A stretch of 64,000 nt of DNA from Martinezella lusitana (GTDB taxonomy: Bacteria > Pseudomonadota > Alphaproteobacteria > Rhizobiales > Rhizobiaceae), in the NCBI RefSeq assembly GCF_014207095.1, contig NZ_JACHBG010000004.1, forward strand, positions 186,001-250,000, given 5' to 3'. Below are positions 25,640 to 35,847 of the stretch, piece by piece. The first letter of the stretch is position 1; each line of letters opens with the position of its first letter. The notes under the pieces were generated by a model. It ran no database searches, was not told where the DNA came from, and was given only the letters and a program-made list of their open reading frames with translations. The position numbers and the translations under genes were made by a program.

Positions 25640-26551
25640 ATGACGCTGCCTTTCAATCCCAATCAGGAACTCGCGTCCATCGTTGCACGTTTCGCCACGG
25701 GAGACGGGGAACACCAAACGCCGATCGACAGCCTTCATCTCTATCGGCAGTCGGCCGCGACCGTTTGGCAGCATGGCGCCTACCGACCGTGCTTTGCAAT
25801 CGTGGTCCAGGGCCGCAAGAGCCTGACGATCGGTGCGGAGACATATCACTATGGCGTCGGCGAGTATATTTTGACCGCGCTCGACCTGCCGGTATCGACG
25901 CAAGTGACCAATGTCGGCAGCGATACGCCTTATCTTTGTTTCGGCATGGCGCTCGACAGCGAACGCTTGAAGGAGCTGCTGTCGCGCGTCAGCATTCCGC
26001 GTCAAGCGGTCACTGCCGAGCCTGTGCGCGGGATCGCAGTCAATGCGGCCTCGCCGGAACTGCTCGATGCCTCGCTGCGACTGCTTCGATTGCTTGATCG
26101 GCCGGAAGATATTCCGGCCATGGCGCCGTTGATCGAGCAGGAAATCCTGTATCGCCTGCTGACCGGTCCGAACGGTCCTCGGCTTCTGCAGATCGCGATG
26201 ACGGAGAGCCAGAGCAACAGGGTGGCGCGTGCGGTCGCCTGGCTTCGCGGCAATTATACGCAGCCGCTGCGCATCGAAGAGCTGGCCGAGCGGGTCGGCA
26301 TGAGCGTTTCCTCGCTACATCACCATTTCAAGACCGTTACAGCCCTGTCGCCGATGCAGTATCAAAAGCAGCTGCGACTGCATGAAGCGCGGCGGCTGAT
26401 GATCGTCGAACAGCTCGACGTAGGATCGGCCGGCCATCGTGTCGGCTATCAGAGCCCCTCGCAATTCAGCCGAGAGTACAGCCGTCTCTACGGTCTGCCG
26501 CCACTGAAGGATGTCGAGGCCATGCGCAATAGCGTGGTCGCTGCCGAGTAG
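25640..26551 (+). CDS. AraC-family regulator (YqhC-like)
   Basis: A 303-residue regulator with an N-terminal AraC_N cupin-like domain (RQSAATVWQHGAYRPCFAIV, QGRKSLTIGAETYHYGVGEY) and a C-terminal two-helix-turn-helix AraC domain (AWLRGNYTQPLRIEELAERV, GMSVSSLHHHFKTVTALSPM, GYQSPSQFSREYSRLYGLPP). The ATG at 25640 is preceded by an in-frame TTG at 25634 with no clear ribosome site. Being divergent from a zinc alcohol dehydrogenase matches the yqhC-yqhD arrangement, so the likely role is activating aldehyde detoxification. Confidence 0.87.
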   Translation: MTLPFNPNQELASIVARFATGDGEHQTPIDSLHLYRQSAATVWQHGAYRPCFAIVVQGRKSLTIGAETYHYGVGEYILTALDLPVSTQVTNVGSDTPYLCFGMALDSERLKELLSRVSIPRQAVTAEPVRGIAVNAASPELLDASLRLLRLLDRPEDIPAMAPLIEQEILYRLLTGPNGPRLLQIAMTESQSNRVARAVAWLRGNYTQPLRIEELAERVGMSVSSLHHHFKTVTALSPMQYQKQLRLHEARRLMIVEQLDVGSAGHRVGYQSPSQFSREYSRLYGLPPLKDVEAMRNSVVAAE

Positions 26552-26570
26552 GTCCTGGTACTAACGGAAG

Positions 26571-27005
26571 TTAGCTGATGGGCGCGTTGCAGCTGCCGCC
26601 ATTCCAGGTGTAGCTCGGAGCGGTGCCCTGCGGTCCCCATAGACCCTCGAAACGGTGATAGCCGGCATCGAAGCGGACCGTCAGCGAGCCCATTCCATAT
26701 TTGTCGAACCAGCGCAGCGTTCGTATCTTGCCGGGTTTCGTTCCGATCTCCGAAAGAGTGCCGACCGTGGTGTTGCCATCGTCGTTGAAACGGTAAGTCC
26801 CCGATAAGTGACCTTCCGCATCAGCCTGTATAGACGTTTCGACATCGACCAGCCGGTCGCTGGAGAGGAGCTTGCCACAATAGTGCCCGGCCGGGCGGAT
26901 GACGGATTTGGATGCTGCGTCCGCCGACATCGGTGGATGCAACAGTCCGGCCGCAAGGCAGATCCCCACGATTCGAGCGATTGCCCGGCCTTTGCCGTTT
27001 TCCAT
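26571..27005 (-). CDS. Hypothetical secreted protein
   Basis: A 144-residue protein with a probable N-terminal signal (RAIARIVGICLAAGLL, then AxA-type cleavage near SADA). The mature part includes GHYCGKLLSSDRLVDVETSI, HLSGTYRFNDDGNTTVG and a C-terminal FEGLWGPQ and WNGGSCNAPIS. The two Cys may form a disulphide. ATG 27005 is chosen because it puts the signal peptide at the N-terminus; the frame extends to 27095. No family recognised. Confidence 0.6.
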   Translation of the reverse strand: MENGKGRAIARIVGICLAAGLLHPPMSADAASKSVIRPAGHYCGKLLSSDRLVDVETSIQADAEGHLSGTYRFNDDGNTTVGTLSEIGTKPGKIRTLRWFDKYGMGSLTVRFDAGYHRFEGLWGPQGTAPSYTWNGGSCNAPIS

Positions 27006-27206
27006 GCACCCGTCGAGCCGCGCCGGCGATACCTTATCTGAGGAATTGATTACGGGTTTCATCAGAAATCTCGACAGCGATGGAGGGGCCGACATGGTCT
27101 ATCCGCTGCGTGTTAGCCATGACAAGCGCTCTCCATATTTTTAGCGCAGTGCAGCAACGAATTCCGCTTGACGCTCGTTGCGGCGTGCTGCATAACGCTC
27201 ACGAAC

Positions 27207-27222
27207 CGTACCGTACGGTACG
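27207..27222. promoter_or_regulatory. 16-nt perfect palindrome, TetR operator candidate
   Basis: CGTACCGTACGGTACG is a perfect palindrome whose 3' end is 17 bp before the predicted GTG start of the TetR gene at 27240. TetR-family repressors commonly bind such dyads next to their own start. Confidence 0.6.
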
Positions 27223-27239
27223 CATTTGGGAGTAGCATC

Positions 27240-28954
<1,715 letters not shown>

Positions 28955-28982
28955 GCTTTCCAAATAGCGAAATATTGAAGAC

Positions 28983-29019
28983 AGGCCGAGGGAGGAAACT
29001 TCCTCGGCCTTTCATTTTT
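28983..29019 (+). terminator. ilvC terminator
   Basis: AGGCCGAGG (28983-28991) pairs perfectly with CCTCGGCCT (29002-29010), followed by TTTCATTTTT. It ends the ilvC transcript 29 bp after the stop codon. Confidence 0.85.
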
Positions 29020-29072
29020 GCGCTACTAGGAGCCGCTGGCGAAATGATCGAAGATTCGCTATAGGGTTGCAT

Positions 29073-29828
29073 ATGAATTCCGATGAAACCGAATTGAGTC
29101 GAGTGGTCGCAGAGCTGCAGAGATGTTGGCAGGCTGGTTACGCAGCGTTTGCAGACTATCTATGTCCTGAAGCTTTGGACGTATCGCCGTTGTGGGATCC
29201 TGAGAAGATTATGCATGACCTACGTTCAGCATCGCTAGCTGACCTAAGCGGCGAAGCTTTGGGGGGATATGCAGTTGCAGCTATGACCACGGCCGGGGGC
29301 GTCGACGAATACAGATATTATCTTCCACGCATCTTGCAACACGCCTTGATGACACCGAACGAGCCTGGCTTCGATCCGGTCACAATCCTTTCTAAGCTGG
29401 AATATGCCAATTGGCGCAAATGGCCTGCACCGGAGCAACTAGCGATACAGAACGTTTATGACGCGTCGTGGCACTGGGTGCGATTGCAACATCCCGATGA
29501 GTTTGACGCAACTATCTGGTTCGTCTGCGCAATTCGCCTAAGAAGGGACATCAATCCCATTCTTGAGTCATGGCGCGTCAACTTGACACCGAATTCTGCC
29601 TTGCAACTCACGGAAATCATCAATCGTTCGGACAGCTTGCTGCGCGGGGACGCCCTTTGGGAGGACGTCATGTTCGAAAGTCGGCGAATCGTTGCGGAGT
29701 GGCTGTGTAGCGACGCGTTGCAAATCGCAATCATCACTATTGTCGACGAGATTGCTGGCAGGGACATGTGGCGCCTCAACTCCGTCGAGGCGGCTTTGGC
29801 CAAATTGCACGCGGCGTCTTGGTGCTAA
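29073..29828 (+). CDS. Hypothetical protein, orphan, possibly transferred
   Basis: A 251-residue acidic soluble protein with no recognised family and no signal or membrane segment. Features visible are many Trp (e.g. WHWVRLQ, ESWRVNL, AEWLCS), LEYANWRKWPAPEQLAI near the middle, and a generally helical composition. The ATG 29073 follows ATAGGG. The bases are less GC-rich than neighbouring core genes, suggesting recent acquisition next to ilvC. A role as an immunity-type protein is possible but only a guess. Confidence 0.6.
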   Translation: MNSDETELSRVVAELQRCWQAGYAAFADYLCPEALDVSPLWDPEKIMHDLRSASLADLSGEALGGYAVAAMTTAGGVDEYRYYLPRILQHALMTPNEPGFDPVTILSKLEYANWRKWPAPEQLAIQNVYDASWHWVRLQHPDEFDATIWFVCAIRLRRDINPILESWRVNLTPNSALQLTEIINRSDSLLRGDALWEDVMFESRRIVAEWLCSDALQIAIITIVDEIAGRDMWRLNSVEAALAKLHAASWC

Positions 29829-29925
29829 TAAGGCGGCACGGCGCTGAAGCGCATATTTGTGCTTGGTCGTGTCGCCTATACTGCGCCGCGCGCCGTCAGT
29901 AGGGTGTCGATTAAATTCTGGCTTT

Positions 29926-30513
29926 CTATTTTCGAGCGGTCACATAGAGCCATCGTGTCGGCTCGCCGTCGAAGCCGCCGCCGTCGGCTTCGGTCATGGC
30001 GACGGTCCTCCATCCTGCGGCGCTCAGCTTGTCTTCAAGCCATGCGGCGGACGGATAGTTGTAGTAGCGCCCGAACTTGTCGTGTCCCTCTGCGTCTCCG
30101 GCCTTGAAGCTGGCATGGAAGATGCCGCCGGTCTTCAGAGCTTGCAGAATGCGACTGAAGACATCCGGTAGAGTCGAGCGCCGCACATGCAGGAGGCTTG
30201 CCTCCGCCCAGATGCCATCGAAAGCGCTATCGGAATCCAAGGTTTCGAAGCGCATGATTCGAACAGGTCTGCCGATGCGCTTTTCGGCTTCCCTGGCGAG
30301 TTCGGCAGAGCCGTCCGTGGGCGCGACGTCGAAGCCGCGCGAGAGCATGTAGGCGGCATCCTGGCCAGCGCCGCAACCCAGCTCGAGGATGGATGCGCCA
30401 GCGGGCAAAGTGTCGAGGAAGGCATCCAGCCGCTTTCTCGGCAGATTGCGGTCGCGCGCGGCATAGAGGGTCGCGTTGTCGGTGTAGAAAGACGATGTCG
30501 GGTCCGTGCTCAT
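29926..30513 (-). CDS. Class I SAM-dependent methyltransferase
   Basis: A 195-residue Rossmann methyltransferase with SAM motif SILELGCGAGQDAAYMLSRG and the following acidic loop DVAPTDGSAE, similar to TehB/UbiE-like small-molecule methyltransferases. The C-terminal part contains LKTGGIFHASFKAGDAEGHD. The substrate is unknown. It is monocistronic on the minus strand. Confidence 0.86.
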   Translation of the reverse strand: MSTDPTSSFYTDNATLYAARDRNLPRKRLDAFLDTLPAGASILELGCGAGQDAAYMLSRGFDVAPTDGSAELAREAEKRIGRPVRIMRFETLDSDSAFDGIWAEASLLHVRRSTLPDVFSRILQALKTGGIFHASFKAGDAEGHDKFGRYYNYPSAAWLEDKLSAAGWRTVAMTEADGGGFDGEPTRWLYVTARK

Positions 30514-30671
30514 GCGTATTGTCGCTCACTTCTCTTTAATGGAGATGCGCAGTGCTATCGGGAAAGATGGCGAATATCCGGCACGGTTGAAACAAATTAG
30601 GTCAGCATTGTTGACTTATCTTTTATTGCGTGATCTTGTGCTGGAAAGACCAAAAATTACGAGGAAGCCCC

Positions 30672-31901
30672 ATGTTGAATTGGGAAAATATCTTTGCGAC
30701 GCGTTCGAGCCGTATGCGCGCCTCCGAAATTCGCGAATTGCTGAAGCTGCTGGAGCGGCCGGATATCATCTCGTTTGCCGGCGGCATTCCCGATCCGGCA
30801 CTGTTTCCCGATGCCGAGTTCAAGCAGGCTTATGCCGATATATTTTCTGGCCCGACGGTGAACGCAGCGCTGCAATATTCGGTCAGCGAAGGCTACAAGC
30901 CGCTGCGCGAATGGCTTGTCGGCCAGATGGGTGCGCTCGGCATTCCCTGCGAGCTGGAAAACGTCTTCATCGTTTCCGGCTCGCAGCAGGGGCTCGACTA
31001 TCTCGGCAAGCTTTTCCTGTCGCCGAAGGATACGGCGCTGGTGACGGCGCCGACCTATCTCGGTGCACTGCAGGCCTTCAACGCCTACGAGCCGGCCTAC
31101 GATCAGCTGACGCCGAACGGTAACCGCACGCCCGAATCCTATCGCGCCGCGGCTGCTCAGGCGGGGGGCAGGGTGAAATTCGCCTATCTTTCGGCCGACT
31201 TCGCCAACCCGACGGGCGAGACGGTCGATCTGGCCGGTCGCGAGAAGTTGCTCGACCTTGCCGAAGAGCTCGATATCGCCGTCATCGAAGACGCCGCCTA
31301 TCAATCGCTGCGCTATGACGGCGAGCCGGTTGCGCCGATTCTGGCGCTGGAAATCGCGCGCAAGGGCAGCATCAACGACACGCGGACGATCTATTGCGGC
31401 AGCTTCTCCAAGACGCTGGCGCCTGGCCTTCGCGTCGGCTTCGTCGTCGCCAATGCGCCTGTCATCCGCAAGCTTGTCCTGATGAAACAGGCAGCCGACC
31501 TGCATTCCTCGACGATCAACCAGATCGCCATCCATCAGGTCGCCGAGCGCGGCTTTGACGCGCAGGTTGCCAAGATTCGCAAGATCTATAGTCATCGCCG
31601 CGACTGCATGCTGGCGGCGCTTGCGAAATACATGCCAGAAGGCACGAGCTGGACGAAGCCGGAAGGCGGTATGTTTGTCTGGGTCACCCTGCCGAAGGGT
31701 ATGGACGGCGCCAAGCTGCTGGCGCGGTCGCTCGAGACAACGAAGGTTGCCTTCGTGCCGGGGCAGGCCTTCTTTGCCGACGGTAGCGGCGCGAACACCT
31801 TCCGCGTCAGCTTCTCCTGTGCCAATGAAGAAATGATCGAGGAAGGCATCTCGCGGCTCGGCAAGCTGATTGCGAGCGAGATCGGGGTAATGGCGGCCTA
31901 A
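30672..31901 (+). CDS. PLP-dependent aminotransferase (class I, 2-aminoadipate-type)
   Basis: A 409-residue aminotransferase. The family N-terminus has IISFAGGIPDPALFPDAEF, then PTYLGALQAFNAYEPAYD, AYLSADFANPTGETVDL, an internal aldimine Lys in SFSKTLAPGLRVGFVVANAP and the C-terminal PEGGMFVWVTLPKGMDG. This resembles LysN/2-aminoadipate and valine-pyruvate-type transaminases. ATG 30672 follows GAGGAAG. A hairpin terminator overlaps its stop. Confidence 0.9.
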   Translation: MLNWENIFATRSSRMRASEIRELLKLLERPDIISFAGGIPDPALFPDAEFKQAYADIFSGPTVNAALQYSVSEGYKPLREWLVGQMGALGIPCELENVFIVSGSQQGLDYLGKLFLSPKDTALVTAPTYLGALQAFNAYEPAYDQLTPNGNRTPESYRAAAAQAGGRVKFAYLSADFANPTGETVDLAGREKLLDLAEELDIAVIEDAAYQSLRYDGEPVAPILALEIARKGSINDTRTIYCGSFSKTLAPGLRVGFVVANAPVIRKLVLMKQAADLHSSTINQIAIHQVAERGFDAQVAKIRKIYSHRRDCMLAALAKYMPEGTSWTKPEGGMFVWVTLPKGMDGAKLLARSLETTKVAFVPGQAFFADGSGANTFRVSFSCANEEMIEEGISRLGKLIASEIGVMAA

Positions 31902-31920
31902 GCCGCCATTACCGTTTTTT
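31886..31920 (+). terminator. Terminator spanning the aminotransferase stop codon
   Basis: GGTAATGGCGGC (31886-31897) pairs perfectly with GCCGCCATTACC (31902-31913) around CTAA, which includes the stop codon TAA, and is followed by TTTTTT (31915-31920). A 12-bp stem makes it a strong terminator for the forward strand and perhaps for the convergent aldo/keto reductase. Confidence 0.85.
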
Positions 31921-31922
31921 CT

Positions 31923-32981
31923 CTACTTGGAAAGGTGTGGGTCGATCAGTGAGAGATCGGCCTCGCTGAGCCGGTCGCTGGCCGTATTGCGCTGATGCCA
32001 ATAGGGGTACATCAGCGGCGGCAGGCTGATGTCATCGAGCCGCTTGCGCTCCTCATCCGTCAGCTTCAGCTCGGCACTGGCGAGATTGTCCTTGAACTGC
32101 GCCTTGTTGCGGCCGCCGACGATGACCGAGGTCACGCCCTTGCGGCCGATAAGCCAGGCAAGCGCGACCTGCGCCGCCGAAACGCCGCGACCGTCGGCGA
32201 TCTCCACCAGCGCATCGACGATGTTCCACAGGCGATTTTCATCGCGGATCGGCGGCTCCGTCCAGCCGACAAACTGGCGCGTGCCCTCCGGCGTTGCCTG
32301 GTTACGACGATGCTTACCAGACAGCAGGCCTGCGGCGAGCGGGCTCCAGACGAGGATGCCGAGGCCCTGGTCGATGCTGACAGGCACCAGCTCGTTTTCG
32401 GCGTCACGGGCTTCCAGGGTGTAATGGATCTGCTGGCTGACGAAACGTTCGCGTTTGTCGCGCTCGCTGACGCCGAGCGCCTTCATGATGTGCCAACCGG
32501 AAAAGTTCGAGCAGCCGATGTAGCGGACCTTGCCCTGGCGCACCAATGTGTCGAGCGCCTCCATCGTCTCTTCCAGTGGCGTCTGTCCGTCCCACTCGTG
32601 CAGCTGGTAGAGGTCGATGACATCGGTCTTCATGCGCTTCAGGCTTGCTTCGCAGGCCTTTATGAGGTGCAGGCGCGATGAGCCGGCATCGTTGACGCCA
32701 GGTCCCATCGAGAAGCGCGCCTTGGTGGCGATGAGGACGCCGTTCTTGCGCGGGCCGCCAATGATCTCGCCGATGATTTCTTCCGATGCTCCCTGCGAAT
32801 AGACATCGGCCGTGTCGAGCAGGTTGACGCCTGCATCCACGCACATGTCCACGAGCTTCTTCGCCTCTTTGACGCCGAGATCGCCGGTCGCTTTCGCCCA
32901 GCCGACGCCGCCGAAGGTCATGGTGCCCATGGTGATGGTGGAAACTTTAAGGCCGGAGCGGCCAAGCAGGCGATATTCCAT
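31923..32981 (-). CDS. Aldo/keto reductase
   Basis: A 352-residue AKR of the larger (YajO/voltage-gated-beta-like) group with MEYRLLGRSGLKVSTITMGT, LLDTADVYSQGASEEIIGEI (catalytic Asp/Tyr), LIATKARFSMGPG, LYQLHEWDGQTPLEETMEAL and IGCSNFSGWHIMKALG. ATG 32981 follows GAGGACAGATCT. The substrate is unknown. It is divergent from the ABC transporter genes. Confidence 0.89.
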   Translation of the reverse strand: MEYRLLGRSGLKVSTITMGTMTFGGVGWAKATGDLGVKEAKKLVDMCVDAGVNLLDTADVYSQGASEEIIGEIIGGPRKNGVLIATKARFSMGPGVNDAGSSRLHLIKACEASLKRMKTDVIDLYQLHEWDGQTPLEETMEALDTLVRQGKVRYIGCSNFSGWHIMKALGVSERDKRERFVSQQIHYTLEARDAENELVPVSIDQGLGILVWSPLAAGLLSGKHRRNQATPEGTRQFVGWTEPPIRDENRLWNIVDALVEIADGRGVSAAQVALAWLIGRKGVTSVIVGGRNKAQFKDNLASAELKLTDEERKRLDDISLPPLMYPYWHQRNTASDRLSEADLSLIDPHLSK

Positions 32982-33155
32982 AGATCTGTCCTCCTCGATC
33001 TCAATCTGAAATACGTGCGTCAGGAAATAGTGCCGGATGACGGCGGTCAAGATTCAATCATCATACGAACAGCAAACTATTCAAATTCAACTGTCACAAT
33101 CATGTTAAGCCGGACGTCTAGAGAACCCTCCTATAACCCAGCCGAGGACGTTTTT

Positions 33156-34136
33156 ATGAAGACCGTTGTTTCCGCCTTTGCCGGCCTGTTGGCCATCGCT
33201 CTTTTCTCCGGTAGCGCCAACGCCGCTGATCTCGTCCTCTATACCAGCCAGCCGAATGCCGATGCGCAGGCCACCGTCGATGGCTTCATGGCGGCCAATC
33301 CCGGCATCAAGGTCGATTGGGTTCGTGACGGCACACCGCAGATCATTGCCAAGCTGCAGGCTGAAATGCAAGCCGGCGCCCCGGTTGCCGACGTTCTGCT
33401 GATCGCCGATACGGTGACGCTCGAGCGTCTGAAGGAAGCCGGCAAGCTGCTCGCCTACAAGTCGCCGGAAGCTGCGAACTACGCCGCCTCGCTTTATGAC
33501 GCCAACGGCTATTACTACTCTACTAAGCTCATCACGACCGGCATCGTTTATAACACTGCCGCTTCGCTGAAGCCGGCGAGCTGGCAGGATCTGGTCAAGC
33601 CGGAAGCCAAGGGCCTCGTCGCCATGCCGAGCCCGCTCGCTTCGGGTGCCGCTCTCATTCACGCGCAGACGTTGGCCGGCGTCGGCAGCCTCGGCTGGGA
33701 TTACTACAAGAACCTCGCCGAGAACGGCGCGATTGCGTCCGGCGGCAACGGTGCCGTGCTGAAGTCGGTCGCTTCCGGCGAGAAGGCCTATGGTATGATC
33801 GTTGACTACATGCCGATCCGCGAGAAGGCCAAGGGCGCTCCGCTGGAGTTCGTCTTCCCGAAGGAAGGCGTTTCGGCCGTCACCGAGCCGGTCGGCATCC
33901 TCGCCGGCACGCAGCATGCCGCTGCCGCCAAGAAGTTCGTCGACTACGTCCTCTCGGAAAAGGGGCAGGAAGGTTTCCTCAAACTCGGCTATATTCCGGC
34001 CCGCAACGGCACGCCGCTGCCGGAGGGCTTCCCGGCACGTGACAGCATCAAGGTTTTGCCGTTGAATGCAGCTGATGCGCTCAAGAACACGGATCAGGAT
34101 CTGAAGACCTTCTCCACCTACTTCAAGTCGAAGTAA
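33156..34136 (+). CDS. ABC transporter substrate-binding protein (iron-type)
   Basis: A 326-residue periplasmic protein with a signal peptide (KTVVSAFAGLLAIALFSG, cleaved near ANAAD) and the iron-transport FbpA-like fold: VLYTSQPNADAQATVDGFM, VDWVRDGTPQIIAKLQAEM, ADVLLIADTVTLERLKEAGK, PSPLASGAALIHAQTLAG and a hinge GSLGWDYYKNLAENGAI. It could bind Fe3+ or a related anion such as an aminophosphonate. ATG 33156 follows GAGGACG. First gene of the transporter operon. Confidence 0.88.
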   Translation: MKTVVSAFAGLLAIALFSGSANAADLVLYTSQPNADAQATVDGFMAANPGIKVDWVRDGTPQIIAKLQAEMQAGAPVADVLLIADTVTLERLKEAGKLLAYKSPEAANYAASLYDANGYYYSTKLITTGIVYNTAASLKPASWQDLVKPEAKGLVAMPSPLASGAALIHAQTLAGVGSLGWDYYKNLAENGAIASGGNGAVLKSVASGEKAYGMIVDYMPIREKAKGAPLEFVFPKEGVSAVTEPVGILAGTQHAAAAKKFVDYVLSEKGQEGFLKLGYIPARNGTPLPEGFPARDSIKVLPLNAADALKNTDQDLKTFSTYFKSK

Positions 34137-34152
34137 TCCGCCCGGATTTGGA

Positions 34153-35847
34153 ATGTACTCACATGTGCGTAGGGGAAACAGCCAGCCGGCCTGGCTGTTT
34201 CCTTTTGTTGTTGCCGTCGTGCTTTTGCTCAGCGTCCTGCCGCTGGCGCGGCTGGCGCTTGCGGGCATCGAGGCGCTGCTGCGAGGCGGCACCTATGAGC
34301 TGATCACCGATCCGGCTCTCTGGCGCTCGGCCTGGTACACGATCGAGACGGCCGTGCTCGGCACCATCGTTTCCGTCTTGCTTGGCTGCCTCTTTGCATT
34401 CCTGCTGACTCTGACGGACCTGTCTGGCAGGGGGCTGCTCGGTTTCCTCTTCGTGTTGCCGATGATGATCCCGCCGCAAGTGACGGCGCTTGCCTGGGTG
34501 CAGATGTCCGGGCCGGCCAGCCCCTTGCTGAAAGCGTTGCACATTGCGCCGCCGCTCGGCTCACCGCAGCCACTCTATTCGGTTGGCGGCATTGCGCTGC
34601 TCTACGGTGTTCAACACGCGCCGCTGGTCTATCTCGCTCTGCGTGCCGGCCTGATGGCGCTACCGCGCGATGGTGTCGAGGCCGCAAGGCTTTCCGGCGC
34701 GTCCGGCCTGCGTGTCTTCAGGGATATTATTCTGCCCTTGTCACTGCCCGGCGTCATTGCCGGAGCTGCGATCGCCTTCGTCTCCTCGATCGGCAATTTC
34801 GGCATACCCGCGATCCTCGGCATACCCGCCTCGATCTATACGCTGTCGACGCTGATCTTCACGAAGTTCTCCAGTTTCGGTCCGCGCACCTTCGGCGATA
34901 TCGCTGTGCTGTCGACGATGATCGCCGTCATCGCCGTTGCCGGTCTTGCCGTGCAGGGCATGGCTTTGAAGGGCCGCGATTATCGCGTCATCGGCATTTC
35001 CGGAGCGACGGCTGCCTTTTCGCTTGGCCGCTGGGGCTTTCTTGCCCTGCCGGTGCTTTACGCCATCTTGTTCGTCATGCTTGTCGCTCCCTTTCTGGCG
35101 CTCGTCGCAGGCGCGCTGGTGCCGGCCTATGGCGTGCCGCTTACCTTCAAGACGGCATCGCTGCACGCATTCACCGAAATCCTGTTCCGGCAGAGCATAA
35201 CGCGCACGGCCTTTTCCAATTCGCTGTTCCTTGCCGGCATGACGTCACTGGGTCTCCTTTTAGTGACAGTGCTCGCGGCCTATGCGCTGACGCGGCGTAA
35301 GGATGCGCTCAGCCGCATCGTCGGCGGCATGATCGAGATCCCTTATTCACTTCCGGGCATCATCATCGCCGTCTGCTTCATTCTGGTGTTTGCAGCGCCG
35401 CTACCGATCCTCAACGTCACGCTTTACGGGACGATCTGGATCATCCTGCTTGCCTATTTCTCCGCCTATTTCGCCGTCAGCCTGAAGCCGGTCATGAGCG
35501 CCTTTCTGCAGCTCGATCCGGTGCTGGAAGAGGCGGCGCGGCTTTCCGGGGCAGGGTTCTTCAGACGCTTGACCGACATCATCGTGCCGTTAATCGCGCC
35601 GGCGGCGGGCGCCTCGGTGATCCTCGTTTTCCTGATTGCCTGCAACGAGCTCACCGTTTCGGCGCTGCTCTGGTCGGCCGGTACGCAGACGCTCGGCGTC
35701 GTCATCTACAATCTCGACGATGGCGGCAGCGCCGATCTAGCCTCGGCCATGTCGGTCATCGTCATTGCCATGGTCGTCATCATGATGATGCTTTTGGAAA
35801 TCATGGCCAAGCGCCTGCCGAAGGGAGTTGTGCCTTGGCGAAGCTGA
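34153..35847 (+). CDS. ABC transporter permease (FbpB-type, fused double)
   Basis: A 564-residue permease with two FbpB-like modules of about six transmembrane segments each and two EAA loops (EAARLSGASGLRVFRDIILP and EEAARLSGAGFFRRLTDIIV), the normal architecture for Fe3+/2-aminoethylphosphonate-type importers. The start at 34153 places a terminator-like hairpin (34174-34206) within the first 18 codons. The gene overlaps the ATPase gene by 13 bp. Confidence 0.9.
   Translation: MYSHVRRGNSQPAWLFPFVVAVVLLLSVLPLARLALAGIEALLRGGTYELITDPALWRSAWYTIETAVLGTIVSVLLGCLFAFLLTLTDLSGRGLLGFLFVLPMMIPPQVTALAWVQMSGPASPLLKALHIAPPLGSPQPLYSVGGIALLYGVQHAPLVYLALRAGLMALPRDGVEAARLSGASGLRVFRDIILPLSLPGVIAGAAIAFVSSIGNFGIPAILGIPASIYTLSTLIFTKFSSFGPRTFGDIAVLSTMIAVIAVAGLAVQGMALKGRDYRVIGISGATAAFSLGRWGFLALPVLYAILFVMLVAPFLALVAGALVPAYGVPLTFKTASLHAFTEILFRQSITRTAFSNSLFLAGMTSLGLLLVTVLAAYALTRRKDALSRIVGGMIEIPYSLPGIIIAVCFILVFAAPLPILNVTLYGTIWIILLAYFSAYFAVSLKPVMSAFLQLDPVLEEAARLSGAGFFRRLTDIIVPLIAPAAGASVILVFLIACNELTVSALLWSAGTQTLGVVIYNLDDGGSADLASAMSVIVIAMVVIMMMLLEIMAKRLPKGVVPWRS
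34174..34206 (+). terminator. Terminator-like hairpin in the permease 5' coding region
   Basis: GGAAACAGCCAG (34174-34185) pairs perfectly with CTGGCTGTTTCC (34191-34202) around CCGGC and runs into TTTT. Lying 37 bp after the binding-protein stop, it would lower expression of the permease and ATPase relative to the periplasmic protein. Confidence 0.6.

Noticed and set aside
33000..33155. Possible Irr or RirA iron box before the ABC transporter
   Set aside because: No clear match to either consensus was found, so iron control is not claimed.
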